Shown here: positions 24,985-33,337 of the stretch, piece by piece
Numbering within the stretch: the first letter of the stretch is position 1
Layout: every line of letters begins with the position of its first letter
From: Oscillospiraceae bacterium MB08-C2-2
Lineage (GTDB): Bacteria > Bacillota > Clostridia > Oscillospirales > Ruminococcaceae
DNA length: 64,000 nucleotides
Direction of reading: 5' to 3'
Assembly (NCBI GenBank): GCA_035621215.1
Contig: CP141729.1
Coordinates: 952,944 to 1,016,943, forward strand
Program-made: the position numbers and the translations under genes
Notes under the pieces: model-generated
The model's database searches: none
What the model was told of the DNA's origin: nothing
What the model saw: the letters and a program-made list of their open reading frames with translations, nothing else

Positions 24985-25890
24985 TTATTTCGGTGCCACT
25001 GCCTGCACCACGGTTTTTGTGGTGTTGACAGCGGCCTGCGCCGTATACACCGCCGACATCAGATTTGCCTTGGTGCTGGTGTCCAGCCCAAAAGCTCCGG
25101 CAATTCTCGGCACTTCTCCTGCGGACAGCATCAGACCAAGCCCCAGCAGGGCGTGGGTTCGCAGCACCATAAGCCCCGCGGCGAGGATGGTTGCCTGCAA
25201 AAATGTGGTCAGGCACAGACCGATGATCTGCTTGCACCACTGGGTAAAGCCATCAATATAGCCGCGGGGAACGGAGAACATATACAGGCTGCCCACAGCG
25301 ATCTGGATCAGCAAAATGCCGCCACGTTTCAGGTTGGCAAAGAACACTTTAATGACCGCATAGCCCATCATGATAATCATAAAGAGCATAAGGATGGGGC
25401 TGGTAATGACAGACAGCCCTCCGAATACACCGGAGCCCATGGCGCCGCCGATGTCCGCTGAGCTGCCAAGCTCGGAAATGATGTTTCCCGCAAGGTCGCC
25501 AAAGCTGCTTCCATAGCCGGTGATGCCCGCCGTGAGGCTGCTCTGGAGATTGACCGAGAGCTTGAACAGCTCCACCGGTACGATGGTAAAAAGGGACACC
25601 GCCATAAAGCCCTTGATGGCATTTAAGGCGGTGTCCTTTACGCTGCCCCGGCCGTGCTGGTATTCGATGCCGGTTTCAAACGCCGACACCACCAGCCCGG
25701 TTCCGTACAGTGCCCAAGCCAGATAGGAAAAAAACAGGACGATGGACTGCACCCAGCTCATCTCGAACAGCTCCACGCCCATGTTTCCCATCTGTGCAAA
25801 GAAGTCGGCCAAAAAGCCGACCACCTGTCCGTAGAGCCATTCGATAATCTGATCCATGACGGTTCCAAGGACAAAGTCCCATATAAACAT
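24985..25890 (-). CDS. virB6: VirB6/TrbL-like channel protein
   Basis: 301 residues with about six hydrophobic segments and small-residue-rich helices, typical of VirB6/TrbL inner-membrane channel proteins. Start MFIWDFVLGTVMDQIIEW at 25890 follows AAAGGGGGTG; the longer frame is unsupported. Lies between the methylase/DUF4406 pair and the VirB2-like gene. Cargo of about 4 kb now separates it from the latter. Confidence 0.85.
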   Translation of the reverse strand: MFIWDFVLGTVMDQIIEWLYGQVVGFLADFFAQMGNMGVELFEMSWVQSIVLFFSYLAWALYGTGLVVSAFETGIEYQHGRGSVKDTALNAIKGFMAVSLFTIVPVELFKLSVNLQSSLTAGITGYGSSFGDLAGNIISELGSSADIGGAMGSGVFGGLSVITSPILMLFMIIMMGYAVIKVFFANLKRGGILLIQIAVGSLYMFSVPRGYIDGFTQWCKQIIGLCLTTFLQATILAAGLMVLRTHALLGLGLMLSAGEVPRIAGAFGLDTSTKANLMSAVYTAQAAVNTTKTVVQAVAPK

Positions 25891-25918
25891 TGGATTTTCA
25901 CCCCCTTTCTGTGAACAT

Positions 25919-25955
25919 AAAAAAGGCACACCATGCAATAAAATACGGTGTGCCT
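25919..25955 (-). terminator. Strong terminator upstream of virB6
   Basis: AGGCACACC and GGTGTGCCT pair perfectly. On the minus strand the stem is followed by TTTTTTATG. It sits in the path of the ICE operon just before virB6. Confidence 0.8.
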
Positions 25956-26017
25956 ACGTATCTGTTTGAACGGATTTTCGGGCAGGGCGCGAAGATTTAG
26001 AAAATTTCAAAAACGAC

Positions 26018-26046
26018 TTGACAACCCGCTCGTTCAGAGCTTCAAT
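26018..26046 (+). promoter_or_regulatory. Candidate promoter for the 26093 gene
   Basis: Consensus -35 TTGACA, 17-base spacer and TTCAAT as a weak -10, about 45 bases before the GTG start. Confidence 0.4.
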
Positions 26047-26092
26047 ACCACACAACGGTGGCCGCCGAAATAAGGAAAAGGAGGTCAATTGC

Positions 26093-26260
26093 GTGGCAGA
26101 TTACAAAAAAATGTATGATTCGCTGTTCAACGATGTGACGGATGCCATTTCGCTGCTTCAGCGAGCGCAGCAAAAGACGGAGGAGCTTTTCATCTCCGGC
26201 GATGACGGCGTTATTGTGGAGCTCAAAAGAGATTCAGAGCCCGACGACGAAGATAGATAG
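26093..26260 (+). CDS. Small conserved protein, cargo strand
   Basis: 55 residues, GTG start with AAAAGGAGG eight bases upstream. ADYKKMYDSLFNDVTDAISL then LQRAQQKTEELFIS is a short helical protein of a type common in Firmicutes, often in phage or ICE contexts; function unknown. It is directly followed by a terminator, so forms a single-gene unit. Confidence 0.65.
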   Translation: MADYKKMYDSLFNDVTDAISLLQRAQQKTEELFISGDDGVIVELKRDSEPDDEDR

Positions 26261-26280
26261 CAAGGCCTGTTTGCAAATAT

Positions 26281-26313
26281 CAAGGAGAGCGGTTCTGCCG
26301 CCCTCCTTGTTTT
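26281..26313 (+). terminator. Terminator after the small 26093 gene
   Basis: CAAGGAG-a-GCGG pairs with CCGC-c-CTCCTTG, followed by TTTT. Confidence 0.8.
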
Positions 26314-26382
26314 GCTGCTGCAAATACCTTCTCTCTGTTTGGAACTGTGTGTAAAAACAGCTCTGCCCTCTACATCACCAAA

Positions 26383-26405
26383 ATCGTCCAGTCAATGCTT
26401 GCATA
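26383..26405 (+). repeat. Direct repeat copy 1 (cargo boundary)
   Basis: 23-base sequence ATCGTCCAGTCAAT-g-CTTGCATA, found again at 27418-27440 with one mismatch. Its left extension CCAAAATCGTCCAG also matches the 3' end of the VirB2-like gene at 29934-29947. Confidence 0.75.
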
Positions 26406-26506
26406 TATCTGGTGGAAAGATGCTGATAAATATGCTATTCTTTTATATATAATGATTTGTACTGTAACACAGATGTCCTAAATCATGAACAGTAAGGGGG
26501 TGTACC

Positions 26507-27379
26507 ATGGATACTGCGTTAACATTAAGAGTTGCTTGTGAAGAAGGTAAGTGCTTGGAGAATGACCAAATCTCCAGCCTGCTAAGTCAATCGGCATTGG
26601 TTAGAAAGCTCACAACAGATTTTGTGGATCATCCCCTATTTGCTGTTTTTCGGATTATGGGTCTAAGCGAAATCCCGTATATGGAAAGATTACCTTACAC
26701 GCAAAAAATGGTTGACTATATTAACCGGAACATTGCGACAGCGCAAGGATTTTCATGCTTAGGCAGAATGGAAGAAATTGTACCTTGCTATAACGCCATG
26801 CTGCTGGAAGCCTATTGCAGACTTGGGCTCGCTAACAGCAAAGAAGCACAGGCGGCTTTAAGCTGGATTGAACAATATCAGCTTTTTGAACGTAACCAAA
26901 CTACTTCATGGCCTCATAAAGGCGTATGCAAGCATGGTGGCTGCCTTGGAAAAACACCATGTTATATTGGTATCAGTAAAACTGTTCGTGCGCTCACCAC
27001 CTATTCAGAGTTTGTGAAGCATGAAAACTGGAACGTGGAAAAGCTCTTGGTACAAGGGACAGGCTATATGCTTCGTCATAAAATGTTTCAGAGATTATCG
27101 GATGGCAAGCCCATCAGCGCTCATATTACAGATATCATGTTTCCGCAAAGTTACGCACTCTCACTTACAGACTTAACTTATATTGTTGGGAAAAGACAGT
27201 TGATGACAAGTGAAGATAGTTCGGAGTTGTTACACCTCCTTCAGGAGAAACAAATAGCGGAAAACCAGTGGAAGATCGACTATCTATACAGCTATAAAGG
27301 GTATGTCGGCTTTGAAAGTAAGCGCAAAGCATCGGAATGGGTTTCGGCATTGTTTCCAATATGGCTATCTAAATCATAG
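26507..27379 (+). CDS. Uncharacterised 290-residue protein, cargo
   Basis: AT-rich, opposite strand, flanked by 23-base direct repeats, hence an inserted module. Helical throughout, with a Cys/His cluster (HKGVCKHGGCLGKTPCYIG, about 143-161). The spacing of helices recalls the alpha-alpha toroid of prenyltransferase/terpene-cyclase-like proteins, some of which are annotated misleadingly as NifH; this is a weak assignment. GGGGGTG precedes the ATG. TATAAT at 26448-26453 is a plausible -10. Confidence 0.65.
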   Translation: MDTALTLRVACEEGKCLENDQISSLLSQSALVRKLTTDFVDHPLFAVFRIMGLSEIPYMERLPYTQKMVDYINRNIATAQGFSCLGRMEEIVPCYNAMLLEAYCRLGLANSKEAQAALSWIEQYQLFERNQTTSWPHKGVCKHGGCLGKTPCYIGISKTVRALTTYSEFVKHENWNVEKLLVQGTGYMLRHKMFQRLSDGKPISAHITDIMFPQSYALSLTDLTYIVGKRQLMTSEDSSELLHLLQEKQIAENQWKIDYLYSYKGYVGFESKRKASEWVSALFPIWLSKS

Positions 27380-27417
27380 TAAGCATAGCAGTAGGCCGAT
27401 TTTGTTACATACCAAGT

Positions 27418-27440
27418 ATCGTCCAGTCAATACTTGCATA
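27418..27440 (+). repeat. Direct repeat copy 2 (cargo boundary)
   Basis: ATCGTCCAGTCAAT-a-CTTGCATA, 22 of 23 bases identical to copy 1, located after the 26507 gene and before the AraC module. Confidence 0.75.
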
Positions 27441-27501
27441 AAGACGGTGAACGGATTTTAATTTTCATAGCACCGACTTCCTTCCTATTGTCTACATTTA
27501 A

Positions 27502-27529
27502 TTGATTGAAACTTCTATTTTGCTATGAT
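27502..27529 (+). promoter_or_regulatory. Candidate promoter of the AraC-VOC operon
   Basis: TTGATT, 16-base spacer, TATGAT, about 150 bases upstream of the AraC start. Confidence 0.5.
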
Positions 27530-27677
27530 AATCTTATTTATTATATTTACCGAGTAAAGCTTTTTTGGAATAGCAGTGAGGAAAAAACAGCCGCGAAGGG
27601 GTGTAGTTATATTTACTTGATTTGGATTTGGCGATAAATGCAATTAAAATTTTACTTTGAAAATGAGGGGAAACGAT

Positions 27678-28499
27678 TTGATTACCCAAAATGACAAGCA
27701 ATTCAATATGTTTCCCTCACATATAGGGCTAAGAAAATATATTCTATATTACAATATCGTATTTCCAGAAAATGATACGTTCATGGCACAATATACGCTT
27801 ATGCCTAACGCTTGCGGAACATTGTCGCTTGCCTTTGATGGAACCGCTGTAATTGCTGAACTATGGGGGGCATCCCTAACACCTGTTTTGTTAGGGATGG
27901 AACCAAACAATTACCATGTCCTGTTGCTTATCCAGCTTTCACCCTATGGTTTGTATCAGATCACACATCAAAGCCAAGCGGAGTTTGCTGGCAAACGTCT
28001 TTCGCTTGTAGACATCGACAACGAGCTTTTCCATTCACTATACCAAGCCTTTATAATGTCAAAAACCACAATAGAGTTAGTAAATACTTGTGAAAAAATA
28101 TTATATAGGCGCATGGAAAATCCTCTTATTTCCGACGCTTTGTTATTAGCTACCACAGTAATTTCTGATAGTTGCGGACAAGTACAAGTGAAAGAAGTCG
28201 CCCGACAATGCGGTTATAGTGAGCGACAGCTAAACCGCTTGTTTCTTACACAAATCGGAATTAATATTAAAAACTATGCTCGTTTAACCCGCTTTAACTA
28301 CGTGTTAAAACACATTCAAACGTCGCCTTGCTTTTTTGCGGCATTGTCACAACAAGCTGGCTATTTCGACCAAGCCCATTTTGATAAGGATTTCAAGGCT
28401 ATCAGTGGTGTTTCACCTCAAGACTATCTGAAAACAATGTCGGATTTTTACTATGACGGAATGGAGATATACGATACAATATCCTCAAAGGAGGATTGA
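27678..28499 (+). CDS. AraC-family regulator
   Basis: About 273 residues: an N-terminal cupin-like sensor domain resembling DUF6597, then the AraC HTH pair (VKEVARQCGYSERQLNRLF and AALSQQAGYFDQAHFDKDFK). A TTG start at 27678 is preferred because GAGGGG sits eight bases before it; an in-frame ATG lies at 27657. It heads an operon with a VOC protein four bases downstream, so it probably senses a small molecule and controls its own cargo unit. Confidence 0.82.
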   Translation: MITQNDKQFNMFPSHIGLRKYILYYNIVFPENDTFMAQYTLMPNACGTLSLAFDGTAVIAELWGASLTPVLLGMEPNNYHVLLLIQLSPYGLYQITHQSQAEFAGKRLSLVDIDNELFHSLYQAFIMSKTTIELVNTCEKILYRRMENPLISDALLLATTVISDSCGQVQVKEVARQCGYSERQLNRLFLTQIGINIKNYARLTRFNYVLKHIQTSPCFFAALSQQAGYFDQAHFDKDFKAISGVSPQDYLKTMSDFYYDGMEIYDTISSKED

Positions 28500-28502
28500 A
28501 AA

Positions 28503-28973
28503 ATGAAATATCAAGGTTGTCTTTTGGCGGTTAAGAATATAGCCGCATCCAAACAATTTTATGAAAAGGTACTTCATCAAAATGTGGTCATGGATATTGG
28601 TGTACATGTAACTTTTGAGAGCTTTTCGCTGCAACAAGGATATGCTGAACTCGTTGGCTTGGCAGATGATAGTGTGAAAGAGCAGTCACACAACTTTCAA
28701 GTTTATTTTGAAGTAGAAGATTTAGACAAAGTATATGCCGAAATGAAAAGCATATCCGACTTGCAATGGGTACATGAAATAAAGGAATATCCGTGGGGGC
28801 AGCGTGACATTCGGGTATATGACCCGGACAAGCATATTGTGGAGATTGCAGAGGATATGAATACCGTTATCAAACGCTTTTTGAAACAGGGAATGCCGGT
28901 TGAGGAAGTTGCCAAGCGCACTATGTTTCCCCTCGAAGTCGTGAAGCAATATTCGTTGTGCTTTGATAAATGA
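28503..28973 (+). CDS. VOC (glyoxalase/bleomycin-resistance fold) protein
   Basis: 156 residues. Single VOC module with YQGCLLAVKNIAASKQFYEKV, a central VYFEVEDLDKVYAEM and a late RDIRVYDPDKHIVEIAED strand carrying the metal-ligand Glu. The family covers glyoxalases, fosfomycin/bleomycin resistance and dioxygenases; the substrate is unknown. The last 40 residues are a helical extension (RFLKQGMPVEEVAKRTMFP). AAAGGAGG precedes the ATG. Confidence 0.8.
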   Translation: MKYQGCLLAVKNIAASKQFYEKVLHQNVVMDIGVHVTFESFSLQQGYAELVGLADDSVKEQSHNFQVYFEVEDLDKVYAEMKSISDLQWVHEIKEYPWGQRDIRVYDPDKHIVEIAEDMNTVIKRFLKQGMPVEEVAKRTMFPLEVVKQYSLCFDK

Positions 28974-28974
28974 C

Positions 28975-29009
28975 AAATATCGGCTTTGGTAAATCAAAGC
29001 CGATATTTT
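28975..29009 (+). terminator. Terminator between VOC and DUF5131 genes
   Basis: ATATCGGCTTTG pairs with CAAAGCCGATAT, followed by TTTTA. Confidence 0.75.
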
Positions 29010-29032
29010 ACTCTAAGCGAAGGAGGGTGTCT

Positions 29033-29755
29033 ATGAATTGGGAGCCGTGGACAGGTTGTTACAAAATAAGTGATGGCTGCACAAATTGTTATTTTTACGG
29101 GCCACACGCGAAACGCTATGGTCAAAACACCATACAAAAAACAGATAAATTTGATTGGCCTATACGGAAAACTGCAAAAGGCGAATACAACATTAAAGGA
29201 AACAAAATTCTTGCGACCTGTTTTGCAACTGACTTTTTTCTTCCCGAAGCAGATGAATGGCGTAAAGAAGTTTGGTCTATTATCAAGGAAAGAACGGACA
29301 TAGATTTTTTGATTTTAACAAAACGAATTGACCGTTTCCTCATATCGCTTCCATCAGATTGGGGTGCAGGATATGACAATGTGAATATTGGGTGTACTGT
29401 TGAAAATCAAAGATTAGCAGACGAAAGGCTTCCACTCTTTTTATCCTATCCGATAAAGCGGCGGTTTATTGCTTGTGCCCCACTTTTAGAAAGGATAGAT
29501 TTAACGCCATATCTTCATGGCATAGACCATGTGACTGTCGGCGGTGAAACAGGGCGAGAAGCCCGTGTGTGTGATTATGATTGGGTACTTAATATTCGTG
29601 AACAATGCGTAAAAGCAAATGTAACATTTTGGTTTAAAAATACAGGTTCACTTTTTAAATGTGATGGCGTAGTGGAAAAAATAAATCCATTTAAGCAGAC
29701 CAGTATAGCGAAAGATTTTGATATAAATATTTTAGATGGGAAAAGATTGTTTTGA
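29033..29755 (+). CDS. DUF5131 (phage Gp37/Gp68-like) protein
   Basis: 240 residues opening MNWEPWTGCYKISDGCTNCY. The close cysteines at the start, the repeated aromatic pattern and FLILTKRIDRF are the DUF5131 signature. The family is frequent on phages and mobile elements and has a radical-SAM-like barrel with a partial cysteine motif; its activity is unknown. AAGGAGGGTG precedes the ATG; the longer frame is ignored. Confidence 0.82.
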   Translation: MNWEPWTGCYKISDGCTNCYFYGPHAKRYGQNTIQKTDKFDWPIRKTAKGEYNIKGNKILATCFATDFFLPEADEWRKEVWSIIKERTDIDFLILTKRIDRFLISLPSDWGAGYDNVNIGCTVENQRLADERLPLFLSYPIKRRFIACAPLLERIDLTPYLHGIDHVTVGGETGREARVCDYDWVLNIREQCVKANVTFWFKNTGSLFKCDGVVEKINPFKQTSIAKDFDINILDGKRLF

Positions 29756-29883
29756 TCAAACTCAATGGTGTAAAGCATTATTGCCTATTTTACTTCATGA
29801 GTGTTCTGAACGAACCAAATGGGCAAACTCTTTGTTGGTGACTAAGTTCACCTACACAATCAAATCTGGCTTACCACGAAATT

Positions 29884-29923
29884 GAGCCGCTGCACCTCTA
29901 CTCTGATGCAACGGCTCCTTTTT
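29884..29923 (+). terminator. Terminator at the right end of the cargo
   Basis: GAGCCG-c-TGCA and TGCA-a-CGGCTC arms followed by CTTTTT, convergent with the end of the VirB2-like gene (29926). Confidence 0.85.
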
Positions 29924-29925
29924 CA

Positions 29926-30032
29926 TTATAAACCCAAAATCGTCCAGATATAGGTCGGCGCCGTCAGAGTGAACACCAAGCAAGCGAACAGAATTGCTGG
30001 CGCCGCCCACTCAAACTGTCCGTGCTTTCGAT
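29926..30032 (-). CDS. VirB2-like (DUF3852-type) protein, exon 2
   Basis: C-terminal exon of the gene interrupted by the group II intron. It supplies YRKHGQFEW after splicing (the Tyr codon is split T|AT), then one transmembrane segment (PAILFACLVFTLTAPTYIW) and ends TILGL. Together with exon 1 it gives 112 residues: signal peptide, two membrane helices and a short basic loop, the layout of VirB2-like conjugative pilins. Its 3' end contains CCAAAATCGTCCAG, shared with the cargo direct repeat at 26383. Confidence 0.8.
29934..29947 (+). repeat. Repeat core copy 3 (inside the VirB2-like gene 3' end)
   Basis: CCAAAATCGTCCAG is identical to 26378-26391 and shares ATCGTCCAG with 27418. The three copies bracket two cargo modules. 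Confidence 0.55.
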
Positions 30033-32551
30033 GTGGGCTAAGTGCCCAGCGCCTTACCATATTCCTATGGCAGGTTTCCGAACACTCGCCCCCGAACCGT
30101 GCTTGCACCTCTCGATGCACACGGCTCTCCACTTGTTAATTCAGTTTTCCAGAGTGTAACTTTTCGTGACAGTCTAAGCAGAGCGCCAGCGTCTTGCGGT
30201 TTCTCGCAATCATAAAGCGCTCCCAATAGCTTTTACCTTTCAGGTCTTTGAGCTTCCTGACATGGTGAATTTCAATCTCACAGTCAGTTTTGCCGCACAG
30301 CTCGCATTGCCCTGCGGACAGCCTTGCCATCAAGCTTGTTTTACTGGAATACATCACAGTTTGAGGGATAACGTCTACAACGGCATTTTTCTGCAAAGGC
30401 TTTCTTGCGAAACCCTCATTGTAAAACAGTCGTGTTTTTGTCTTTCCTTTTTTATCAGTGAAGCGTACTCCAAAGTTCTTGCCGATACGCAGTTTCCCAA
30501 TCATTCTGCGCATGGTTGTGCGATATTTGGTCGCAAAGGTTTTGAACATACTGTACTGCATGATATAGCCAAAAGAGCTGGCATGAGCGGCGTTATTGGC
30601 AATACGGTAGTAATTGCGGAAGCCCCTGATTTCACTGTTGTACTGGTCAAGGATTTCGAGGTCATCGTTATCCTTGAGATAGTACCGGGCTTTCGCTTTC
30701 CAGTTGTCTTTGCCATAGACCGTTTTTTCAATGGTCATAGCACTGTATTCCAATAGCTTTTTACGCATAAGCTCCGTTGGCATTTCCAAACAGACAGTGC
30801 CGTTCAGGTGGCGGCAGAGCCGCCCTGTCTTATCCTTTTTGGTAGCGGCAGAACGCCGTACATAAATGTCATACCCCAAAAACCTTGCTCTTTTTTCGGA
30901 ATGGGTTATCAGCGTTTTTTCATCTGACAGCTCTAAGATCAGCGTGTCAGCAACAAAAGCCTTTACCTGTTCCTTTATTGCGATTGCGTCCTCTTTACTG
31001 CCAATAACGCCGATAAGAAAATCATCAGCATAACGGACATATTGAAGCCGCTTAAAGCTGGTATCAAACGGGTCGGAATAAGGAATCGTCAGCTTTTTAC
31101 GGTCAATCTCACGAATTTTCTCTGTGAGCACCTGCTTTTCTTCCTCTGAATTGGTGTTGCGCAATTTCTTGGCAAGAACCCCACGTTTTTTCTCCAGCTC
31201 ATAGGTTTCAGGATAGACAGCACGGACAGCTCCCTTATCAAACCGCTTTTTCAGTTCCTCCATATACCTGTCCAATTTATCCAGATAGATGTTGGCAAGA
31301 ATGGGACTGATGATACCGCCCTGCGGCGTACCGCTGTAGGTGTTATGGTACTGCCAATCCTCTAAATATCCAGCCTTTAGAAACTTGCGGATAAGACGCA
31401 GAAACTTTTCATCTTTGATACGTTCCGCTAATATCCCAATCATGACTTCATGATTGATATTGTCAAAGAAGCCTTTAATATCTCCCTCAACAAACCACTT
31501 CACGCCAGTAAAACAGACCTGTGCTTGACTAAGTGCCGTATGGCAGCTATGTTTTGGGCGAAAGCCATGCGAGGTTTTCGCAAAACCGCCCTCATATACT
31601 GCTTCCAGCAGGAGCCGCACACATTCCTGTACCAGCTTATCGTCAAAAGAAGGGATTCCCAACGGACGCATTTTTCCGTTTTTCTTTGGGATATAGGTTC
31701 TTCTTGATGGTTGTGGCTGATAGCTCTCGTCCTTTAGGCTCGCAATCATGCCATCAATGCGATTCAGGCTCATTGCGTCGATGGTTTTTCCATCGGTGCC
31801 TTTTGTCATATTCCCTTGGCTGGCATAGATATTCTGATAAGCCAGCAAAAACAGCTCACGGTTATACAGATTGCGGTAGAGCCGTTCAAAGGTATACGAC
31901 CTGTCACTACTGTGGTTCTGTAAACTGCTTAACATATTGATTGGATTTCTCATGGTGTATCACACACCTTCCTTTCTCTATTGTTAAGATAACAAGCTGC
32001 CGCCCTTCGCCATGTATGCGGCGTTACCGCACTCGGACTACTACGGCGGCTCCGTTGCCATGCCGAATATTCAGCGTCATCTTTCTTGGCAAAGCCTTGA
32101 AATTTATCACCACAAAGGCATTACGCATAGCCGGATTTCCGGCATTTCGGGTTAGGCAATCCCCGTTTAGCAATGTAATAATAGCGTAGATGATTGTCGG
32201 ATAGCGTTTCCGTCCTTTTCTCCATACGGAGTTGAGCCACACAGAAGCTCACCCACATATACTCGACTAATGCATTGTGGCTGTGCGGTATGGCGATAGC
32301 TGTCTTTCGCCAAAGTTCCTACATAAACCTCTCGGACTGCGCTTCAGGCAGTATGGCTTTTATCCTCATATCATCTGTTTCATCTTCCCATTCAGTCGTG
32401 GGCTGACAACTGCCCAACTCATGGGTTTACCGGTGTGCTATTTTCCCCTATGAGGTTTCCCTCTCAGGTAAGCCGGTTGATGACGGGCAAATGAGCTTTT
32501 ACCCGCTGGATTGCCAAGTCCAGAATTATTACATCGCCGTTACGGGCGCAC
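30033..32551 (-). mobile_element. Group II intron, 2,519 bases
   Basis: On the minus strand the 5' end is GTGCGCCCGTAACGG (GUGYG consensus). Domain V is at 30094-30127 (GAGCCGTGTGCATC, GAGA loop, GGTGCAAGCACGGTTC) and the 3' end is ...TTAGCCCAC (AY consensus). It encodes a reverse transcriptase. The 5' 600 bases (31954-32551) hold domains I-IV RNA and no other gene. Removal rejoins the host gene exactly in frame: exon lengths 232 plus 107 make 113 codons. Confidence 0.92.
30136..31953 (-). CDS. ltrA: Group II intron reverse transcriptase/maturase with HNH
   Basis: 605 residues. RT motifs include RPLGIPSFDDKLVQ, GFRPKHSCHTAL, EGDIKGFFDNINH, SGTPQGGIISPILANIYLD and the catalytic YVRYADDFLIG. 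A maturase domain follows (GFRNYYRIANNA), then an HNH endonuclease with CELCGKTDCEIEIHH and CLDCHEKLH. All domains are intact, so the intron is probably mobile by retrohoming. An insertion of about 60 charged residues lies between RT blocks 4 and 5. The ORF ends nine bases before domain V. Confidence 0.95.
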   Translation of the reverse strand: MRNPINMLSSLQNHSSDRSYTFERLYRNLYNRELFLLAYQNIYASQGNMTKGTDGKTIDAMSLNRIDGMIASLKDESYQPQPSRRTYIPKKNGKMRPLGIPSFDDKLVQECVRLLLEAVYEGGFAKTSHGFRPKHSCHTALSQAQVCFTGVKWFVEGDIKGFFDNINHEVMIGILAERIKDEKFLRLIRKFLKAGYLEDWQYHNTYSGTPQGGIISPILANIYLDKLDRYMEELKKRFDKGAVRAVYPETYELEKKRGVLAKKLRNTNSEEEKQVLTEKIREIDRKKLTIPYSDPFDTSFKRLQYVRYADDFLIGVIGSKEDAIAIKEQVKAFVADTLILELSDEKTLITHSEKRARFLGYDIYVRRSAATKKDKTGRLCRHLNGTVCLEMPTELMRKKLLEYSAMTIEKTVYGKDNWKAKARYYLKDNDDLEILDQYNSEIRGFRNYYRIANNAAHASSFGYIMQYSMFKTFATKYRTTMRRMIGKLRIGKNFGVRFTDKKGKTKTRLFYNEGFARKPLQKNAVVDVIPQTVMYSSKTSLMARLSAGQCELCGKTDCEIEIHHVRKLKDLKGKSYWERFMIARNRKTLALCLDCHEKLHSGKLN

Positions 32552-32783
32552 AGTCGAAGTACGCCATCCCTAATTTTGCAAAGAAAAACACCGCCAGAAT
32601 GAGGTCAATTGCGGGAAACACCACCTTGTTGACCACCGTCTTAATCTGCCCGGAGGCATCATTCCATGTGCCCTCAATAGCTCCCGCAACATCGCCATTT
32701 GCCGCAAAAGCGGTTGTGCTAAAGAGCATGGTCACCATGAGGACGAGGATAAGCATAAGAGCAATTTTCTTATACCTTTTCAT
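32552..32783 (-). CDS. VirB2-like (DUF3852-type) protein, exon 1
   Basis: N-terminal exon, start MKRYKKIALMLILVLMVTML with AGGTGG upstream. A signal peptide is cut after TAFA, then ANGDVAGAIEGTWNDASGQI and the hydrophobic segment VVFPAIDLILAVFFFAKLGM follow, ending MAYFD plus the first base of a Tyr codon. This matches DUF3852-like proteins of Clostridia ICEs, probable conjugative pilin subunits. Without splicing translation would run seven codons into the intron and stop, losing the second membrane helix. Confidence 0.82.
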
Positions 32784-32810
32784 AAAAACCACCTTTCTAA
32801 AAATCAAGAA

Positions 32811-32838
32811 AAGGCCGCAGAATTGCTCCTGCGACCTT
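32811..32838 (-). terminator. Terminator upstream of the VirB2-like gene
   Basis: AAGG-c-CGCAG and CTGCG-a-CCTT arms. The minus strand continues TTCTTGATTTTT. Lies between the DarT-like gene and the VirB2-like gene in the operon. Confidence 0.65.
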
Positions 32839-32853
32839 GTTCTTTTTCTGTTT

Positions 32854-33324
32854 TTATAGTTTCATTGTCATATCCATGCTCGGAGTCTGTTCCTCCAAAA
32901 GCGGGGACAGTTCAATCACCTGGGGGTTCTGATAAAATTTCAGGTCACTGCGGAAGCCTTTCTTCAATAAGCTGAATTCTTCAGCCTCCGCAAGTGTTTC
33001 AGGAGGACAGCCGGGTGGCATCTCCTGATTCCATCTCACCCATTCCCCATTTTGATGCCGCTGCTCCAGCTTTAGGATGATGTAATCCTCCGGTACAAAA
33101 GCGGGATACCTCTGTAAAAATCCCTGCGTATCAACGTAGGGATGACCTTCTTTCATGACGGTCATTTCCATAAGCCGCAGGGTGTCCGCAAGGGAAGTGC
33201 AGAACCAGCACTCACGATCCCCGAATCGCCGGATGCGGCCATCCTGCAAAATTGCATCCAGCCGGTCCTTTTGCGTGTAGTGGTACAGGCTGCCTTTTGG
33301 CGCCTCAATTCGTTCATATGCCAT
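32854..33324 (-). CDS. DarT/ART-fold-like protein, tail-bearing
   Basis: 156 residues. GSLYHYTQKDRLDAILQDG, then a CWFCTSLADTLRLMEM stretch, resemble the opening of DUF4433/DarT-like ADP-ribosyltransferases (HxT...L..IL..G). The similarity is in pattern only and the catalytic Glu is not certain. It ends EEQTPSMDMTMKL, the longest Met-rich version of the shared tail. GGGGGTG precedes the ATG. With a possible toxin or effector fold and an export-like tail it is a good candidate effector. Confidence 0.55.
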   Translation of the reverse strand: MAYERIEAPKGSLYHYTQKDRLDAILQDGRIRRFGDRECWFCTSLADTLRLMEMTVMKEGHPYVDTQGFLQRYPAFVPEDYIILKLEQRHQNGEWVRWNQEMPPGCPPETLAEAEEFSLLKKGFRSDLKFYQNPQVIELSPLLEEQTPSMDMTMKL

Positions 33325-33337
33325 TTTATCACCCCCG

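Noticed and set aside
26507-27379. Calling this gene nitrogenase NifH
   Set aside because: Some homolog-like proteins carry that label in annotations, but there is no P-loop or iron-sulfur ligand pattern of NifH in the sequence.
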